Of a DNA stretch of 64,000 bases, positions 1 through 11,900 are shown piece by piece. A program made the position numbers and the translations under genes. Source of the DNA: Amoebophrya sp. A120 (lineage: Eukaryota; Sar; Dinophyceae; Syndiniales; Amoebophryaceae). The stretch lies in NCBI GenBank assembly GCA_905178155.1, contig CAJINV010000004.1:2060391-2124390 (forward strand), given 5' to 3'. The notes beneath the pieces were generated by a model. The model was not told the origin of the DNA and did no database searches. It saw nothing but the letters and a program-made list of their open reading frames with translations. Every line of letters starts with the position of its first letter. Within the stretch, counting starts at the first letter, position 1.

Positions 1-1234
1 TGAGTGCGTGCTGGCGTCCACCGGGGACGCACCACGGAGTTTTTCTGAAGCTTGACTCATTGCCAGAGCAATAAAAAATCAATATACTTTTCTGGTTCAA
101 TAATGTAGCTAAACACTCACGGAAGTTCTAAACTTCGCTGCAATTCGTCCTTCGAGCGAGGAGACCAAAAAGCGGCCGAGCGGATTCAAAAAGCAAACGA
201 AGCCGACGAATCGACGACCAAGATTTTCAAAGAGAGCAGTCACTCCTTCTGTCCCTCTCGTCTCTCGCCAAGATGTCTTCTTTCTCAGCACGATAACAAT
301 GATGAACAATCAAACCAGATCGATGTAATAATGTGTTCGCATAAAGCCGCGGTGAATCCTCAGGAAATGGGGAATACTCAGTCGATGTACCTTTTATGGT
401 CAGAATGAGGAAACAAGAATGAGCACTCCAGGAGAGTGGTGATTGAATGAGGATTTTTGAATGGAATGGTTACGGAGCATGTCGCGCAGCACGGAGAAGC
501 CCTGCAACCCGCGTCAGCGATTTCCGTTGCCCGGAATTCGCCCAGCGAGGCTCGGTTCTCGTGACACAATAAATTTGGTTTGTTGATACTCCTCTGTCAC
601 TAGCACAATCTCGCGATGAACTGGCGATTTTTCCGACGAGAAACGCTAGTCAACCGCTACTGTGAGTGGTAGAGGTATGAAATCGAAAATATCAAATCGT
701 AGCCAGTTCTATCAAAAAAATCAGGTAGAGCTTTTGCAACGAAACATCGTAGTTCCGCAATAATAGTGCGACACTAAGAGCGTCACACCTGTGAAGGAGT
801 TTGATGGTAGATAGACCTTTGTTCGGACCTCTACATGGAGGTTTAGAAGTTACGGCTTGTTGCCTTGCTCACGAGGAGCCACCTTAGGATTCGCTCTCGA
901 AAAGGGTGATACCCTGGGGTCCACTCAACAAGCTAGGAATCATACAATAATTACCAGATATAATTTCTCGCATCAGAATAGTTAACTGCTCGAAAGTGCT
1001 GGAATCACAAGGATCATACAAGTTCAAATTCGTGTCTTGGTCTCGGAAACATGCATGGACAATTGTTATTTTCTTGAAACTATGACTCTGCTTCTGTTCT
1101 CCGGTGAAAGAAGAGGATGAACAGGAACAAAAAACTTACATAGTTATATCGAGAACAGAGAACCGTAAGAATGCACAAATAGGAGCTCAAAGACTGAAAT
1201 AAATGCAGTCTTTTCATCTTGTCGTACCTCGTCC
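1..1234. other. Intergenic, no gene seen
   Basis: The stretch is downstream of the minus-strand helicase gene. The only open frames are short, have no recognisable motif and lack partner exons. I see no RNA gene and no introner here. Confidence 0.5.
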
Positions 1235-4200
1235 CTAACGCGAACGGAGCTTGCCCCTTCCCTTCCCACCCGCGCGAGCCGCGCCGGCGCCCTGCATGCG
1301 CTCCAACTCGTCGGCTACGAGTTCCTCAACGCCGGCAGCCGGCTGCAGACACACGGCCACCTTGGTGCACTTTTTCCCGACGCTGGCCCACATGGTGGAC
1401 CTGTTTGCCATGCACTTACTGTTGCCGACGATGGTGAGCGACTCTTTCGCCCGGGACAGGGCCACGTTGCAGCGGTTCGGATTGCTGCAAAACCCGATGG
1501 TTCCCTCGGCGTTGGACCGGGAAGTGAGCAGGATGATGTGGTCGGCTTCCGAACCCTGGCAGGCGTCCACCGACACGATTTGCAACCTGTTTCCTGCAAG
1601 TTCATCTAGACCCGCCTTCCGCCACACCGCTTGCGCCAACCGCACCTGCGGCTTGTACATGCAGATCACGTACACGCTGCTGTTTGCACAGGCCTTCAGC
1701 TTGCGGGCCGCCTCGCGGACGGCGACCACCGTCTGGGCCGCGTTACAGAAGGACGTGCCCACCTTCGCTTCCGCTCCAGACACCTCGACCCAGCGGAGCC
1801 GGGGGTCACCCGCCGCGTCCTTCGTACCGCGCAGCCGCTGCTTGTTCTTCCCGGTGCGGAGCTGCTTTTGGTAGAACAACTCGGACACCAAATCGCAGAT
1901 TTCCGGGGGCATCCGGTACTGCTCCTTCAAACTTTGCTGGTCCGCCCCCGCGTCGCCGCACCGCTCCATCAAACTGCGGTCGATCTGATACTCGCGGGGC
2001 GGATCGCCTTTCACGAGCGGACGCAACTGCTTCGTGTCCCCGAGCAAAAGCAAATTCTCCACGCCCGTTTCTGAGATTTATTTTTTTCCGGCGAATTATT
2101 TTTCCAGGTCTAATGGTACTGTACAACTGAACGAAGATACTGGTAACAAACTGTAAAACCACGCGCCTGACAAAGACAATGGCACGAGCTGCAAGTACAC
2201 ATCGCTACTCTGTCAGAACGAACGTGATGAGTCAGATCTTCAAATAATAGTATCTTCAAGTGTACCCAAGATGAGTGGAGTGTGGCTTTCGGCCGTGGCG
2301 CCAGCTTCGTCCAAAATTCCGAGCGTAATCTTGGGGAGGTCGTACTCGTCCTGCAGCTGCTTCATGCGGTAGCCGCTGGCGATGGTGAAGAGGAAGCAGG
2401 TCGTGCTGAGCACTATGCGTTTCGCTGCGGTCTTTTTCGCCCAATCGTATAGGCGGTCCACGCGGCGGAGGATGTGCTCCAATTCCGACGTCTCTCCCGT
2501 CAATACAACAACGCGGTCAGCCGCAAATCCGCAGTACTCTTCGGCTTCGTACTCGCGCAGATCGGTTTCGAGCTTGTCTTCCAGTTTCTTGTAGTCGGCA
2601 AGCAGCACCTTCTTTGTCTGCGTGGGAAGACTGAACGGACGCGGCCCGCGGGACACCAGGGACGCCAGCACGCCGCTCCCTGCCAGCCTCTCGCGCTCGG
2701 CAGTCTCGTGGGCCGCTTTCGCTCGGACGTACTGCTGTTCAAATTGCTCACGCACTTTTCTGCTGGCCACCACCGCGTAGTCTCGTTTCACCTTCTCTTC
2801 TAGGAGGTAGGGTTTCGCGTCCACACCCACGCGCTCCGCGTTCCCGAGAACAAGGGATCGAACGCCTTGACCTGTGAAACAAAAATGAAGAGTGTCCTCT
2901 TTAAAAAGCATGAAGATCACGCCTGCCCTCTCGGCGCGCAATTCTTGTTGGAACGAGCAGCGGAGTCAATCATTCCCCGGAGAGATGAAGGGTGCTAGGA
3001 CTATGCTTGAAGAAGGAAAAGTACGTAGATGATTAGTCATTTTTGCATGTCGCTGTGAAAAAAAGACTGTGTCATTGATGTTGAGGTTGGAAAGTAGCTA
3101 TACTGTGTAATAAGTACCTTCGCATTTGTGCAATTTCTCCATGATGGCATTAATGGCCTGGTTGGTGACGCAGGTAATCAAGGCGGCGCCGTTTTTCTCT
3201 CCCCGTCCCGCCTGTTGCATCGCGTGCACGGTGTGGTAGATGGTGGTGCTCTTGCCGGTGCCCGGAGGCCCCTGCGCACAGGTGATCCGATTTTCCCCGA
3301 TGGAGCATACCAAGCGTTCTTGCTCTGGATTGCTGGGAAACGCGCCGGGGCAGAAGCGCGGCACCTCGCAGGTTCCGCCGGCTTGCTGGCTCGGGCTCAG
3401 AATCGCCTTCAGCAGCGTTTCGTCCACGCGGGGGGATTCCCCGGTCGCGATGCGGCGGGCGGCACCGAACCGACCCAGATAGTCCTTCCCCAGAGTGAGC
3501 AGCTCAAAGCGGTAGCCAACCATGTCCCGCCGCGAATTCGCGGTCTCACGGTCCAGCGCAGACGAGCCAGACGTGTCCGGACGCCGCTTCCCCCGGACGG
3601 AGATGCGGCTGAACTTCGGTTGAATGTAGCTCAGGATCTCGTCCCTCCCACGCAGTTTCACCTCTCCCTTCCCCGTTTCCACGTACAAGGTTTTATTCCC
3701 AATCATTTCGACTACCTTGCCCTCGGTCCCGACGGGCAGCTCCTTGGATCCGGCATTGTACGCTTTCACAAAGCGCACCAGGTCGCCTTCCCGGTAGTCC
3801 GCGCTCGGCACCAGCTCCACACCGGTCACCAACCTAGAAAAATTTTCCTCGTAAATCGCGCCCCGGGCACGTGGAAGACAGCAGCCCGAATAATTCCATC
3901 AACCTTCTACGGCACTTTTTATAGCAATTCACTAGCAGCATGAGCATGCATAGTACATGATACAGAGCGTTGTTTTACGAAAAAAACATGAAAGAAATGT
4001 TTGTTCGGAGCTCTCCCTCGATGATCTTTTTTAGGATATGTACCAGATCTCCTTTGTGTTGGCGTTCCGCATGAGGAAGTCCTTGCTGCCCTGCATGATT
4101 TCGTACCAGTTTTCGAAGGAGCGTGCCGATTCGCCCACGCGCTCGGCCACGAAATACCCGCTATTTTTGTCGCACGACTCCGAGACGCGAAACTCGGCTT

Positions 4201-4498
4201 CGGGCTTAGTGTCCAGACAGTCGACCGCACACTCCGCCACCACGTTTTCCATATGCGTCGCGGCCCAGGTGGACGTGGCGTCGGGCGGGTACGATGTCTT
4301 CACCTTCTTCCATTTGACGATCTGCGAGTCCCCGCGCACCTTCTCTAAAGTGCTATTCAAGTCGTCCAGAAACGCGTCCGTGCTTGTCAGCGCCGCGCCG
4401 CCGTTGGCAGTGGGGCTGCTGCCGGTCATAGACCCAGCTTTTTTACCGCCTTCAAAAGTCTTCCGCGATCCGAAAAGACTTTCATCAAAAAATTTCAT
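1235..4498 (-). CDS. UPF1/SEN1-like superfamily 1 helicase
   Basis: Predicted ATP-dependent RNA/DNA helicase of the UPF1/SEN1/DNA2 group. Four exons, 4498-4044, 3833-3118, 2871-2266 and 2070-1235, join in frame to 870 aa. All three introns are GT-AG (donors GTACATATCC, GTACTTATT, GTACACTTG; acceptors CTAG, CACAG, CTCAG). Helicase motifs appear in order: Walker A GPPGTGKST near residue 340, Walker B ILDEAG near 578, motif III GDTKQL near 604, QYRMP near 643, motif V DACQGSEAD near 761 and motif VI NVALSRAKESL near 794. An N-terminal region of about 330 aa precedes them and is not recognised; no UPF1-type Cys/His zinc module is visible. The first ATG of exon 1 is taken as the start. This gene carries no introner, unlike most of its neighbours. 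The group covers nonsense-mediated decay, transcription termination and DNA2/NAM7-like roles, and the sequence does not say which applies. Confidence 0.93.
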
Positions 4499-5229
4499 CT
4501 TGATGGTGTTTTTTCGACAAAAATGTTGTGTCCTGGTGTATCAAAGAAGCTGTGTGAGAAACTTTTTGCTCCCGTGAATGGAAAGTTAGAGGCCGTTGTC
4601 AGGCAAAGCCAAAACAAAGCCAATAAAACTGGTGAGCCTGAGGTAGCGTAGGGCAAAAAAAATACCAAGTGATTATACAGAAATATGCAGGGGAAATTAT
4701 TGCAATTTACAAGGGTGAAATTGCGAGGAGATAGAGGCAGTGAGCTCCTTCGCGAAAGATCCCTCGTGCACGCGGATCTCGTAATGAGGATCCTTGTCAC
4801 AGTTTCAAGATCGACGCCCTCGAAAGTTCCACGTCTGTTGTCGTGTGTTGAATTCCAAACACTAGTATAGAGCGAAAAAGGATCAATCTTTTTAAAGGCG
4901 AATAAAGAGCTGGGACAGTGTACTAAAAAAATTCCACGATACGTATACTTCGAACAACAGCTGATATCTACACGCACGTGCCATACATAGTGCCAGATCA
5001 TGAAGATCTTGATGTTGTGTGAAGCTCTTTCAGAGACTCAGCAGACTGATCAGGCGTTGAGCGAGGGAGCGCGACAGGCGAGTCGTCTGAAAATGTGCGG
5101 CCGTTGAATTCGCGAAGTGCGACGTCAGTGACAAACAAGATGAAACACGCCTGCACGCAGCTAGACCTGGACTCACAGGATGTTGCTTTGTTCGTGCCAC
5201 GACTTGTCAGCCGCGCTGACGCACTGACT
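4499..5229. other. Intergenic, nothing recognised
   Basis: This is the spacer between the helicase start and the duplicated exon fragment. It is of mixed composition with no coherent open frame, repeat or introner. Confidence 0.5.
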
Positions 5230-5409
5230 CTATCGAACGTTGCGCCAAAAATCCTCGACGTCAGACCACTTTAACCAATCAATGTCGTGCCTTTCCAGTT
5301 CGTGCTCCATCGCCTCGCGAAAGAGGGCAATTACTACAGCGCGTTCTAGTTTTTCTCCGATGGTCTTGAGATCGAAGAAGTCTCGTAGCGGTTCAGCTTC
5401 AGGGAAGCA
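5230..5409 (-). pseudogene. Duplicated terminal exon of the 504-aa family A gene
   Basis: An open frame of about 59 codons ends in TAG at 5232-5230 and closely matches the last part of the gene just upstream on the same strand. Shared pieces include GEKLERA, DIDWLKWSDVED (NIDWLKWSDVED in the intact gene) and a final WRN. Upstream in this frame a TGA closes it, and no start codon or splice acceptor is obvious. It is either the remnant of a partial tandem duplication or an alternative 3' exon. The reading frame is intact over the whole shared segment, so a very old dead copy is less likely. Confidence 0.6.
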
Positions 5410-5577
5410 TCACTTGCTGTTTTTTATTCTATAAATACAAGCTCATTTTTTTTTTGGGTAACGATTGGGAAACGAAGGAAACAGTAAACAAAGTTCGAGT
5501 CATCTTTTTCAGATGTAATAGTGGAAATACCGTTGGGACAGCGCCAACAGCAGGTGAGTAACGTTTTCATTTTTGAC

Positions 5578-7092
5578 TCAAGAATTGCGCCACAAATCTT
5601 CGACATCAGACCACTTGAGCCAGTCGATGTTGTGCGTTTTCAACTGTCGCTCCATGATCTCGCGAAAGCAGGCGGTCACTCCAGCGCGTTCGAGCTTTTC
5701 GCCGTTGGTTTCGAAAAATTTGTTTTTGTACTCCTCCATAATAGGCTCCAGATCGCAGTCGATGTCGAGTTCGTCGAGCATTGCCGCGAACCGTTGGAAA
5801 ACCATCAGACCCTGATCGCAAAAATTCAAGATTCTTGGGAGGATTTCGTCGCCGAGGAGTCTGCGTGCAGATGCGACAATTTGTTCTGGAGCTTGTTGCG
5901 ACTGCACACCGGTCATCACAGTATTGACAAAGTCTCGCGCCGAAAAGAATACAATATCGCGGTGGCGGGACCCCCGTACGGAATACCTTAACTTGAAGTA
6001 GTCAAGCAGCTCCCCCATCTCGTCTGTTCTGGCAAGGCACTTGACGAGCAGTCTGATTCTGTTGTAGTCGTGGTCTTCGCGGCAGAGGTGTTCGTGGATT
6101 GCTTCCGCAAGAAGTGTGTAGTTTTCGTCGGCTGGTTGTCCCAATTCGAGCGTCTGCTCCAACAGTTCGAGATAGTCTGCAGACAGATGACCTCGATCAT
6201 TGTTGATAAAGTATTCTCCTGGACGTGTCAATTCCAACGCTACGCCCACACAGAAGTCCTGTCTAAATTCGAACGAGAAGTACAGTCCATCACTTAACTT
6301 TCCGTGCTTTCGCCACTCCTCGCTACTCAGCGCGACCGCCGCACGCACCAGATTGCAGCGGCCGAGCGTCGACATGTCGGGCTGTAATACGTCCTGTTCG
6401 TCACCAACCGGTATGCAGCCACGCAGGACTTCCTCGTACTTTTCTACGGGCACACACGCGTAGACGCGGTCGTAGATGAATGCTTGCGCGTCGTCCACAG
6501 TTTTCAAACCGTTAACCGCCCCACGCACACGAGTTTCCCACTCCTCCAGCGACTCTTCCTCTCCGCGACGCAGGTCGTGTCCGCTGTGCGCGATCACGAA
6601 TTGGTACGCAACCTCTCTGCCGAACTCTATCTCCGATCCTGCATCAAGAAAAGCACTCGGCGTCGCATCACTGTGCTTATCTCCTGCTGTTTCGCCTTGT
6701 TTTCCGCGCGCGGTGGTTTCTCGCCTAGTTGTATCGTCCCCGGCTTCGTTGCTGCAATCACCTCCAGTGTAGTCAAGATCTGCGCCGTCATCACAACAAC
6801 TGTTGGCACCGTCTGCCTTGTCCCCATCCACCTCATCACGGATTTGGATCCAGCGAACCAATGAAAAAGGTGGAACGAGCTCCGTCTCCAGATCGAGAAA
6901 CAGGGAGAGGACGTTCGTGTTGTAGAGATCGCCCACCGTCGACACTTCGCTCGGGTCTACCCTTACCGTGTGCTCCAGTCCTGCAAAATTCCGGATCCGG
7001 ATTTCCTCCGTGGATGAGCGCGCGTCGACGTCCATCGGTGGCGCACCGGAGAGCTCTGCTACAGCTCCTTGAGAGGTCATTATTGAGTTCAA
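5578..7092 (-). CDS. Uncharacterised protein, family member A (504 aa)
   Basis: A single uninterrupted exon of 504 codons starting MNSIMTSQ. I do not recognise the family, but a paralogue of almost equal length (496 aa) lies at 18705-20394. They share a short N-terminal beta-rich segment (IRIRNFAG here, LEIRNAAK there), followed by PPF/PPL then a W-Q/L-I hydrophobic strand, an acidic low-complexity linker, the core AYQFVI, AQAFIYD versus ARSFLYD, and a helical C-terminus (LERAGVTA versus LERCGVAA). The N-terminal about 65 residues could be a beta-grasp or ubiquitin-like fold; that is inference from spacing of hydrophobics only. No signal peptide or membrane segment is seen. There are no introns here, whereas the paralogue has one GT-AG intron. 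A copy of the last about 59 codons follows downstream at 5230-5409. Confidence 0.8.
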   Translation of the reverse strand: MNSIMTSQGAVAELSGAPPMDVDARSSTEEIRIRNFAGLEHTVRVDPSEVSTVGDLYNTNVLSLFLDLETELVPPFSLVRWIQIRDEVDGDKADGANSCCDDGADLDYTGGDCSNEAGDDTTRRETTARGKQGETAGDKHSDATPSAFLDAGSEIEFGREVAYQFVIAHSGHDLRRGEEESLEEWETRVRGAVNGLKTVDDAQAFIYDRVYACVPVEKYEEVLRGCIPVGDEQDVLQPDMSTLGRCNLVRAAVALSSEEWRKHGKLSDGLYFSFEFRQDFCVGVALELTRPGEYFINNDRGHLSADYLELLEQTLELGQPADENYTLLAEAIHEHLCREDHDYNRIRLLVKCLARTDEMGELLDYFKLRYSVRGSRHRDIVFFSARDFVNTVMTGVQSQQAPEQIVASARRLLGDEILPRILNFCDQGLMVFQRFAAMLDELDIDCDLEPIMEEYKNKFFETNGEKLERAGVTACFREIMERQLKTHNIDWLKWSDVEDLWRNS

Positions 7093-7344
7093 AATCGGTC
7101 TAAGAAAATACCTGCACTTCTAACTCCGAAACACTGGAAAATGTTGTAAAGGTTGACCTCTAGTTGAGCGAGCAACGAAACCAAGAGAATCGGCAGAGAA
7201 ATCTGCGAGTCGAAAACACAAAACTGCTCCGACTTCCAAACTCGGTTGCAGTCTCTCAAGAGATAAATTCGAAAGATGAATCAAAGGCGATCATCGACAA
7301 GCAAGCCCTCTCAAGTGCTCAGTCCTCTCAAAAGGATACTTTAA

Positions 7345-7900
7345 TCTTATAGTGGAAATCTTTTTTCAATCGGGACGAGCGGTCAGGAATGGAACAACGA
7401 GTAATCAAAGCACAATATCAACTGTAAAAATGTCTGGGTCTGGAAGAATCCAATTTGTCATGCTGGTTTTGGATTGTAAAAAAATCTGTATTGCATGAGC
7501 AGCAAGAAAGAGAGTCCAAGTTTTGCTGCGCTGAAAGAGCATTTGTCATGCGGTATAGGCATCAGGTAGCCCTCGCAAAATCTGTGATGCTAGGGCATGC
7601 ATCACAGACGTCAGGGGTCATGCAAAACATGCATGACAAACCTGGCAATCTTCCAGACCCAGACATTTTTACATTTGATACACAACATCCATTACTTATC
7701 AACAACGTACTACAACAAGACTACAGCGTTAATACTGCTTGCCTCAAAAAAGACGGGTTTTATTGATTGCCACAGGCATCCTTGAATGATCTCTTCGTCG
7801 TTTATTTCTTGATTTCCTCATTCCATTCCCCCTACTTCTACTCGCTCCACAAAGCTGGAGTTCGATGGTCCGTCGTTGCCCCTAGCGCATCCACAAAGCT
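7345..7900. repeat. Segmental duplication, copy 1 (interrupted by an introner)
   Basis: Sequence from about 7345 to 7415 and from 7681 to about 7900 matches about 8685-8915 in the same order, including GGACGAGCGGTCAGGAATGG and the 3' coding end of the large secreted-protein gene (SSFVERVE on minus). Copy 1 contains the introner at 7416-7680 and copy 2 does not. It lies downstream of the intact gene end, so it is probably a partial duplication of that gene's 3' end. Confidence 0.8.
7416..7680. mobile_element. Introner, family 1, intergenic, perfect 5-bp TSD
   Basis: Termini are TATCAACTGTAAAAATGTC and its inverted partner ending CATTTTTACATTTGATA, with GTCTGGGTCTGG / CCAGACCCAGAC next to them. 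It is flanked by CACAA on both sides (7411-7415 and 7681-7685). The paralogous site near 8742 has a single CGCAA and no element, which shows clean insertion. It is outside any supported coding region. Confidence 0.9.
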
Positions 7901-8684
7901 GGAGTCGATCATGTTGCTGTCAACTTCCCAAGATCGTATCAAATCAGATTGTTCAGAAAGAACAGTACCAAAATTGTGATTTCACGAATACCTTGCATTG
8001 CGTGTGCGTTTCCTTTTCCAGCTGCTGGCGATACTTTCGGGTATGCAAGAAAAAAGAGAGGTCGTGCACTGAGAGAACTTCTTCTTCTGCCTTACAAGAG
8101 CCCTCTACTACACGGACTCTTAGCTTCTTTCGAATATCGACGAACATGATGATGGATGACGACTCAATAGCACTGCTTCAGTTGTACTGATAGATACTAC
8201 ACAGAAAAATCCAGCGTTTGGAAGTACTTCTACCAGGTACATCTTCATTTCTGGAACGAGAACTAGAACTTACATACTTACTATTCTCTACGGCAGAAGT
8301 TGTTCAACACACCTTCGCGCAGCTGGTTTCTTGCTCGGATACAGGGTGCTTCGCGAAGTTACCCAGTATCGGTTGTAGTGGGCTCGAGGTTGCGGCCTCG
8401 AAGCAGCGCGGACCCAAGAGACAATCGGCCGGTCCGAGGTTCCCGCCGGGCAAAAAAATCGCAAGGACATTATTCATACTGCGCTCTGAACACGGTGCAG
8501 GCGTCCTCTTTAGCTGTTGTAGCCATACGTCGCCTCCAACGCTTCTAAGATAGTCAAACTGTAACGTCGCCCCCTTCTCCGAGAGCCCCGTCGTCTCGTA
8601 GTCTCCACACTGCGGGGAGTACTCTTCGTGCGAGGTGAAAAGTTGTAGCGGTACAGGAGCCTGGTTCGATACTTAATCTGAAGT
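7901..8684. other. Intergenic, nothing recognised
   Basis: Between the two copies of the segmental duplication. Short open frames only, with no motif, RNA gene or introner seen. Confidence 0.4.
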
Positions 8685-8915
8685 GGAAGTCTTGTTTCTC
8701 TCGGGACGAGCGGTCAGGAATGGCAAAACGACCAATCAAAGCGCAACATCCATTCAAGGACGTAGTACTGCTTCCCTCAAACAAGAGGGCATTTGATTCA
8801 TCACATTATTGCATTCGTTCTTTGTCGTCTATTTCTACCTGATTTCCTCATTGCGTTCCTTCTTCTACTCGCTCCACAAAGCTGGAGTTTGATGTTCCGT
8901 CGTTGCCCCTCTCTC
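8685..8915. repeat. Segmental duplication, copy 2 (empty introner site)
   Basis: The counterpart of 7345-7900 without the introner. Near 8742 the sequence reads AAAGCGCAACATCC, the pre-insertion state of AAAGCACAA-element-CACAACATCC. It overlaps the last codons of the large secreted-protein gene. Confidence 0.8.
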
Positions 8916-11900
8916 CCACCTCACCTCGTCCTGTAGTACTCAACGTCCCGGTGGAAAAATCCCACCGTGCGCGACTCGTTACCTTCCCGCCACCTCCGAA
9001 CCGCTCCAACACTTCTTGCACATTTCGCACCACATTCTTCCATAAACTTTCCATGCTAGCCCGCACCATGTCCACGAAGTTTCTTCCCAGGTCGTAAAAC
9101 AGCTGCACGCTGTCGTCGAACGCGTTTTGCAGAAATGTTTCCACTTTCTCCAGCAACACCGGGTTCTGAAGCAAAATCGTCACCACGCCCGGTATCAGAA
9201 TGGAAAACGTGACGCCCAAAATCGGCCCGGACAAGCCGCTCGTAGCCACCGCGGCGGAAAGGATGAGCGCGAGGAAGTCGCACACCAGCGCGATCAGACC
9301 GGCCCGGAAGGTTTGCACAATCAGGAACCGAACGGTGCCGGTGAGGGAGTTGGGGGATAATTCTGAAATCGCGGTTTTCAGCTTGGAGTAGATGTTAAAC
9401 TGGTGGAGCGCGGCGAGGTAGTTGGAGAAGGTGGAATTATGGGACGGAATGGGAGGTGTTGTAGTATCATCGGCGGATGTCCCAGTAGTTGTCGTGTTGT
9501 TTTTCATGCTGCTCTTTATTGTTCCTGATGCACGATCTTGTGAAACTGGTAGTGCCGGTAGTTGGTTTTTCCGCAACGTCGACGTTGACTGCTCCACCTC
9601 TGGCTGCTCTTTGCTATGCTCTTTATTCTGTTTGGAGGAAGCGCTACCACTTTCCGCACCAGTTGTATCACTTCTATCGCTAATTGAAGGGCGGGTATCT
9701 CCTTTCGCCCCTTCCGACGAGTCCGCTGGAGATACGTTTCTTGCTCCTGCATCTTCATCCCGTACAACTATCGCTTTTGCCGTGGGACGAGAGGCAGATG
9801 TAGTTGAAACAGGCTTTGACGTTGTCTTAGGCGCGGTTTCATCTTCCTTGTCTCCTTTCCTACTTCTCTGGGAGCTTTTGCTACTTCCAGCACGAGTGGA
9901 AGTAGAACTGGAGCCAGCACTTCGCCGACCGGACTTGCTGCTTCTCGAGGCGGTTTTCCCCGTGTTCTTGCTACCACCTGCCGAACCAGCATCGTCTGGC
10001 TGTGCTTTCGACGAGCTGCTAGTGTTACGCCTACTAGTGGTACTTGCTTTGGAACTCCGATTTCTCGTACTGCTAGAACTCGAACCCTTGCTTGATTCTG
10101 CTGCTGAAGGTTTCTTGGATTTTTTGTTTCTCGAAGTAGTGGCCGCAGAGTTTGAAGTGTTCCCTTTTTTACCTCCAGGTGCTCGTCGCGAACGCGAAGA
10201 TTTCTTGCTCGATTCGTCCGCCTTTCGTCTAGTAGATGCGTTATTTGCTGGTGGCTTCGAGTTATCCCCCTTGCCGCCAGCACGCACAATATCCTCGGCG
10301 TCAGCTTTTGCCAGCATCACCAATCGCAAGTAGGAGGACGGAGAAGTCGTCCACCTCTCGAAAAAATCTTGGGGATAAACAATACTTTCGCTCTTGCGGT
10401 CCTTCCGTTCCAGGAAAGCAGAGCTAGTTGAAACTGCTGCACGATCGCCAGCACGACCAGGAGTAAAGCCATCCTCCCCCGAAGAAGTAGTAGACCGTGC
10501 GTCCAGAAAGTCATCTAGCTCTTCCAGCTCCTTCGTATCCTTCAAATGTTCCAGATTCGCAGCGAGCTTAGCTGAGTCAGAATTTCTTGCAACCTGTTGC
10601 TCTTGTCCCCCTTCCGATTCTTGTCCCGTCCCCTTCGCGGTCGCAGCGGTAGAAGGTGTTCTTGAATCCAGTTGTCGGCTGCTTGTCGATGTAGCAGCAT
10701 GAGGCGAATCTTCTTCTTCCCCCCTTCGCAGCTCCGCGACAATCTTTTCCGCGACGAAATCTTGCTTTTTGAAGAACAGATTCCAGACCAAGTTCACCAT
10801 GGACTGCAGCGCTTTCGCAACAATGCTCTTCGCGAACCGGAAGGTCTCCTCGAAGAACGATTTCATACGCACCAGCTGCTGCAGCGCCGCATCCAGCGCG
10901 GCCCGCAGCACCGGCCCCAGGGCCGCAAAGGACGCGGTGGCCACCGTACCGTGCACAAACCCGGTGGCGCCGGTAATCACCTGCACGCTGTTCACCATCA
11001 GGTTGGCACTGCGCCGCGCGAGGTTGTTTGCCACCTCCGCGCCCATGCCCTGGATCAGGATTCCGCCCGTTTTGTCGACGAAGGACTGCAGTTTGTCGAA
11101 AACAAACTGGCTCGCGTGTTTTAGTGTGGAGACGATCGAAGTTTTGAGCTGCGCCAGGCCATCGGAGGTCGTCAACATTTGCGAGATTTCCTTCGCTTTA
11201 GCGATGCCAGCAGAAAACAGCTGCCTCGCGTTGTCCTGCAGCATTGTCACCGTGGTGAGAAAATTCTGGAAAAACGACTGCTTAGCCGGCGCGTCCGCGT
11301 CCGGTGCGCATTGGTTCGACAGCTTTGGCACCGGTCCATCCGTAATCACGGCGCTCCCCGTCGGCGTCAGTTCAAACTGCGTAGTTATCTCCCCGCTTTG
11401 GAGAAAGGTGGAGTCAATTTTCATCTCAGAAAACGAACTAGAAGTAACTGGCCCCCCCCTCGCAGAATTGGATGTATTTGCATTAGTGGAAGAAGTAGTA
11501 CTAGTGCCAGAACGACCGCCAGCTTCCTCATAGTCACCCACTGCTGGACACTGTTTCTGCCACGTTGGGATGATTCTCCAAACGGCATTGACCGTCAGTT
11601 CCATCCCGCTTTTCGCCACCGTCTGCACTTTTTCCGCGAAATCGTACGCCCTTTCCTTTACAGCGTCTTTCACCAAATTGAAGACCCAGTCGAATGTTTC
11701 CTTCGACTGGGAGATTTTGTTGCCGAGTTTCACGAAAAAGTTCCCAATGTTTTCGTTCGTCAGACACTATGAACTGCAAAAGTATCGTACTCGTGTAACT
11801 GCATTACAAATTTCCTCAGCATGAGAAATGAAAATTTGTAATGCGGATTTACCTATACCTTGAGAAAAACTTTTGTAATGCATGATTGCAATACGAGTAC

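Noticed and set aside
9422-10333. Long open frame of about 300 codons on the plus strand
   Set aside because: It lies opposite the Ser/Lys-rich middle of the large secreted-protein exon; its composition is what antisense of that biased sequence gives, and it has no motif.
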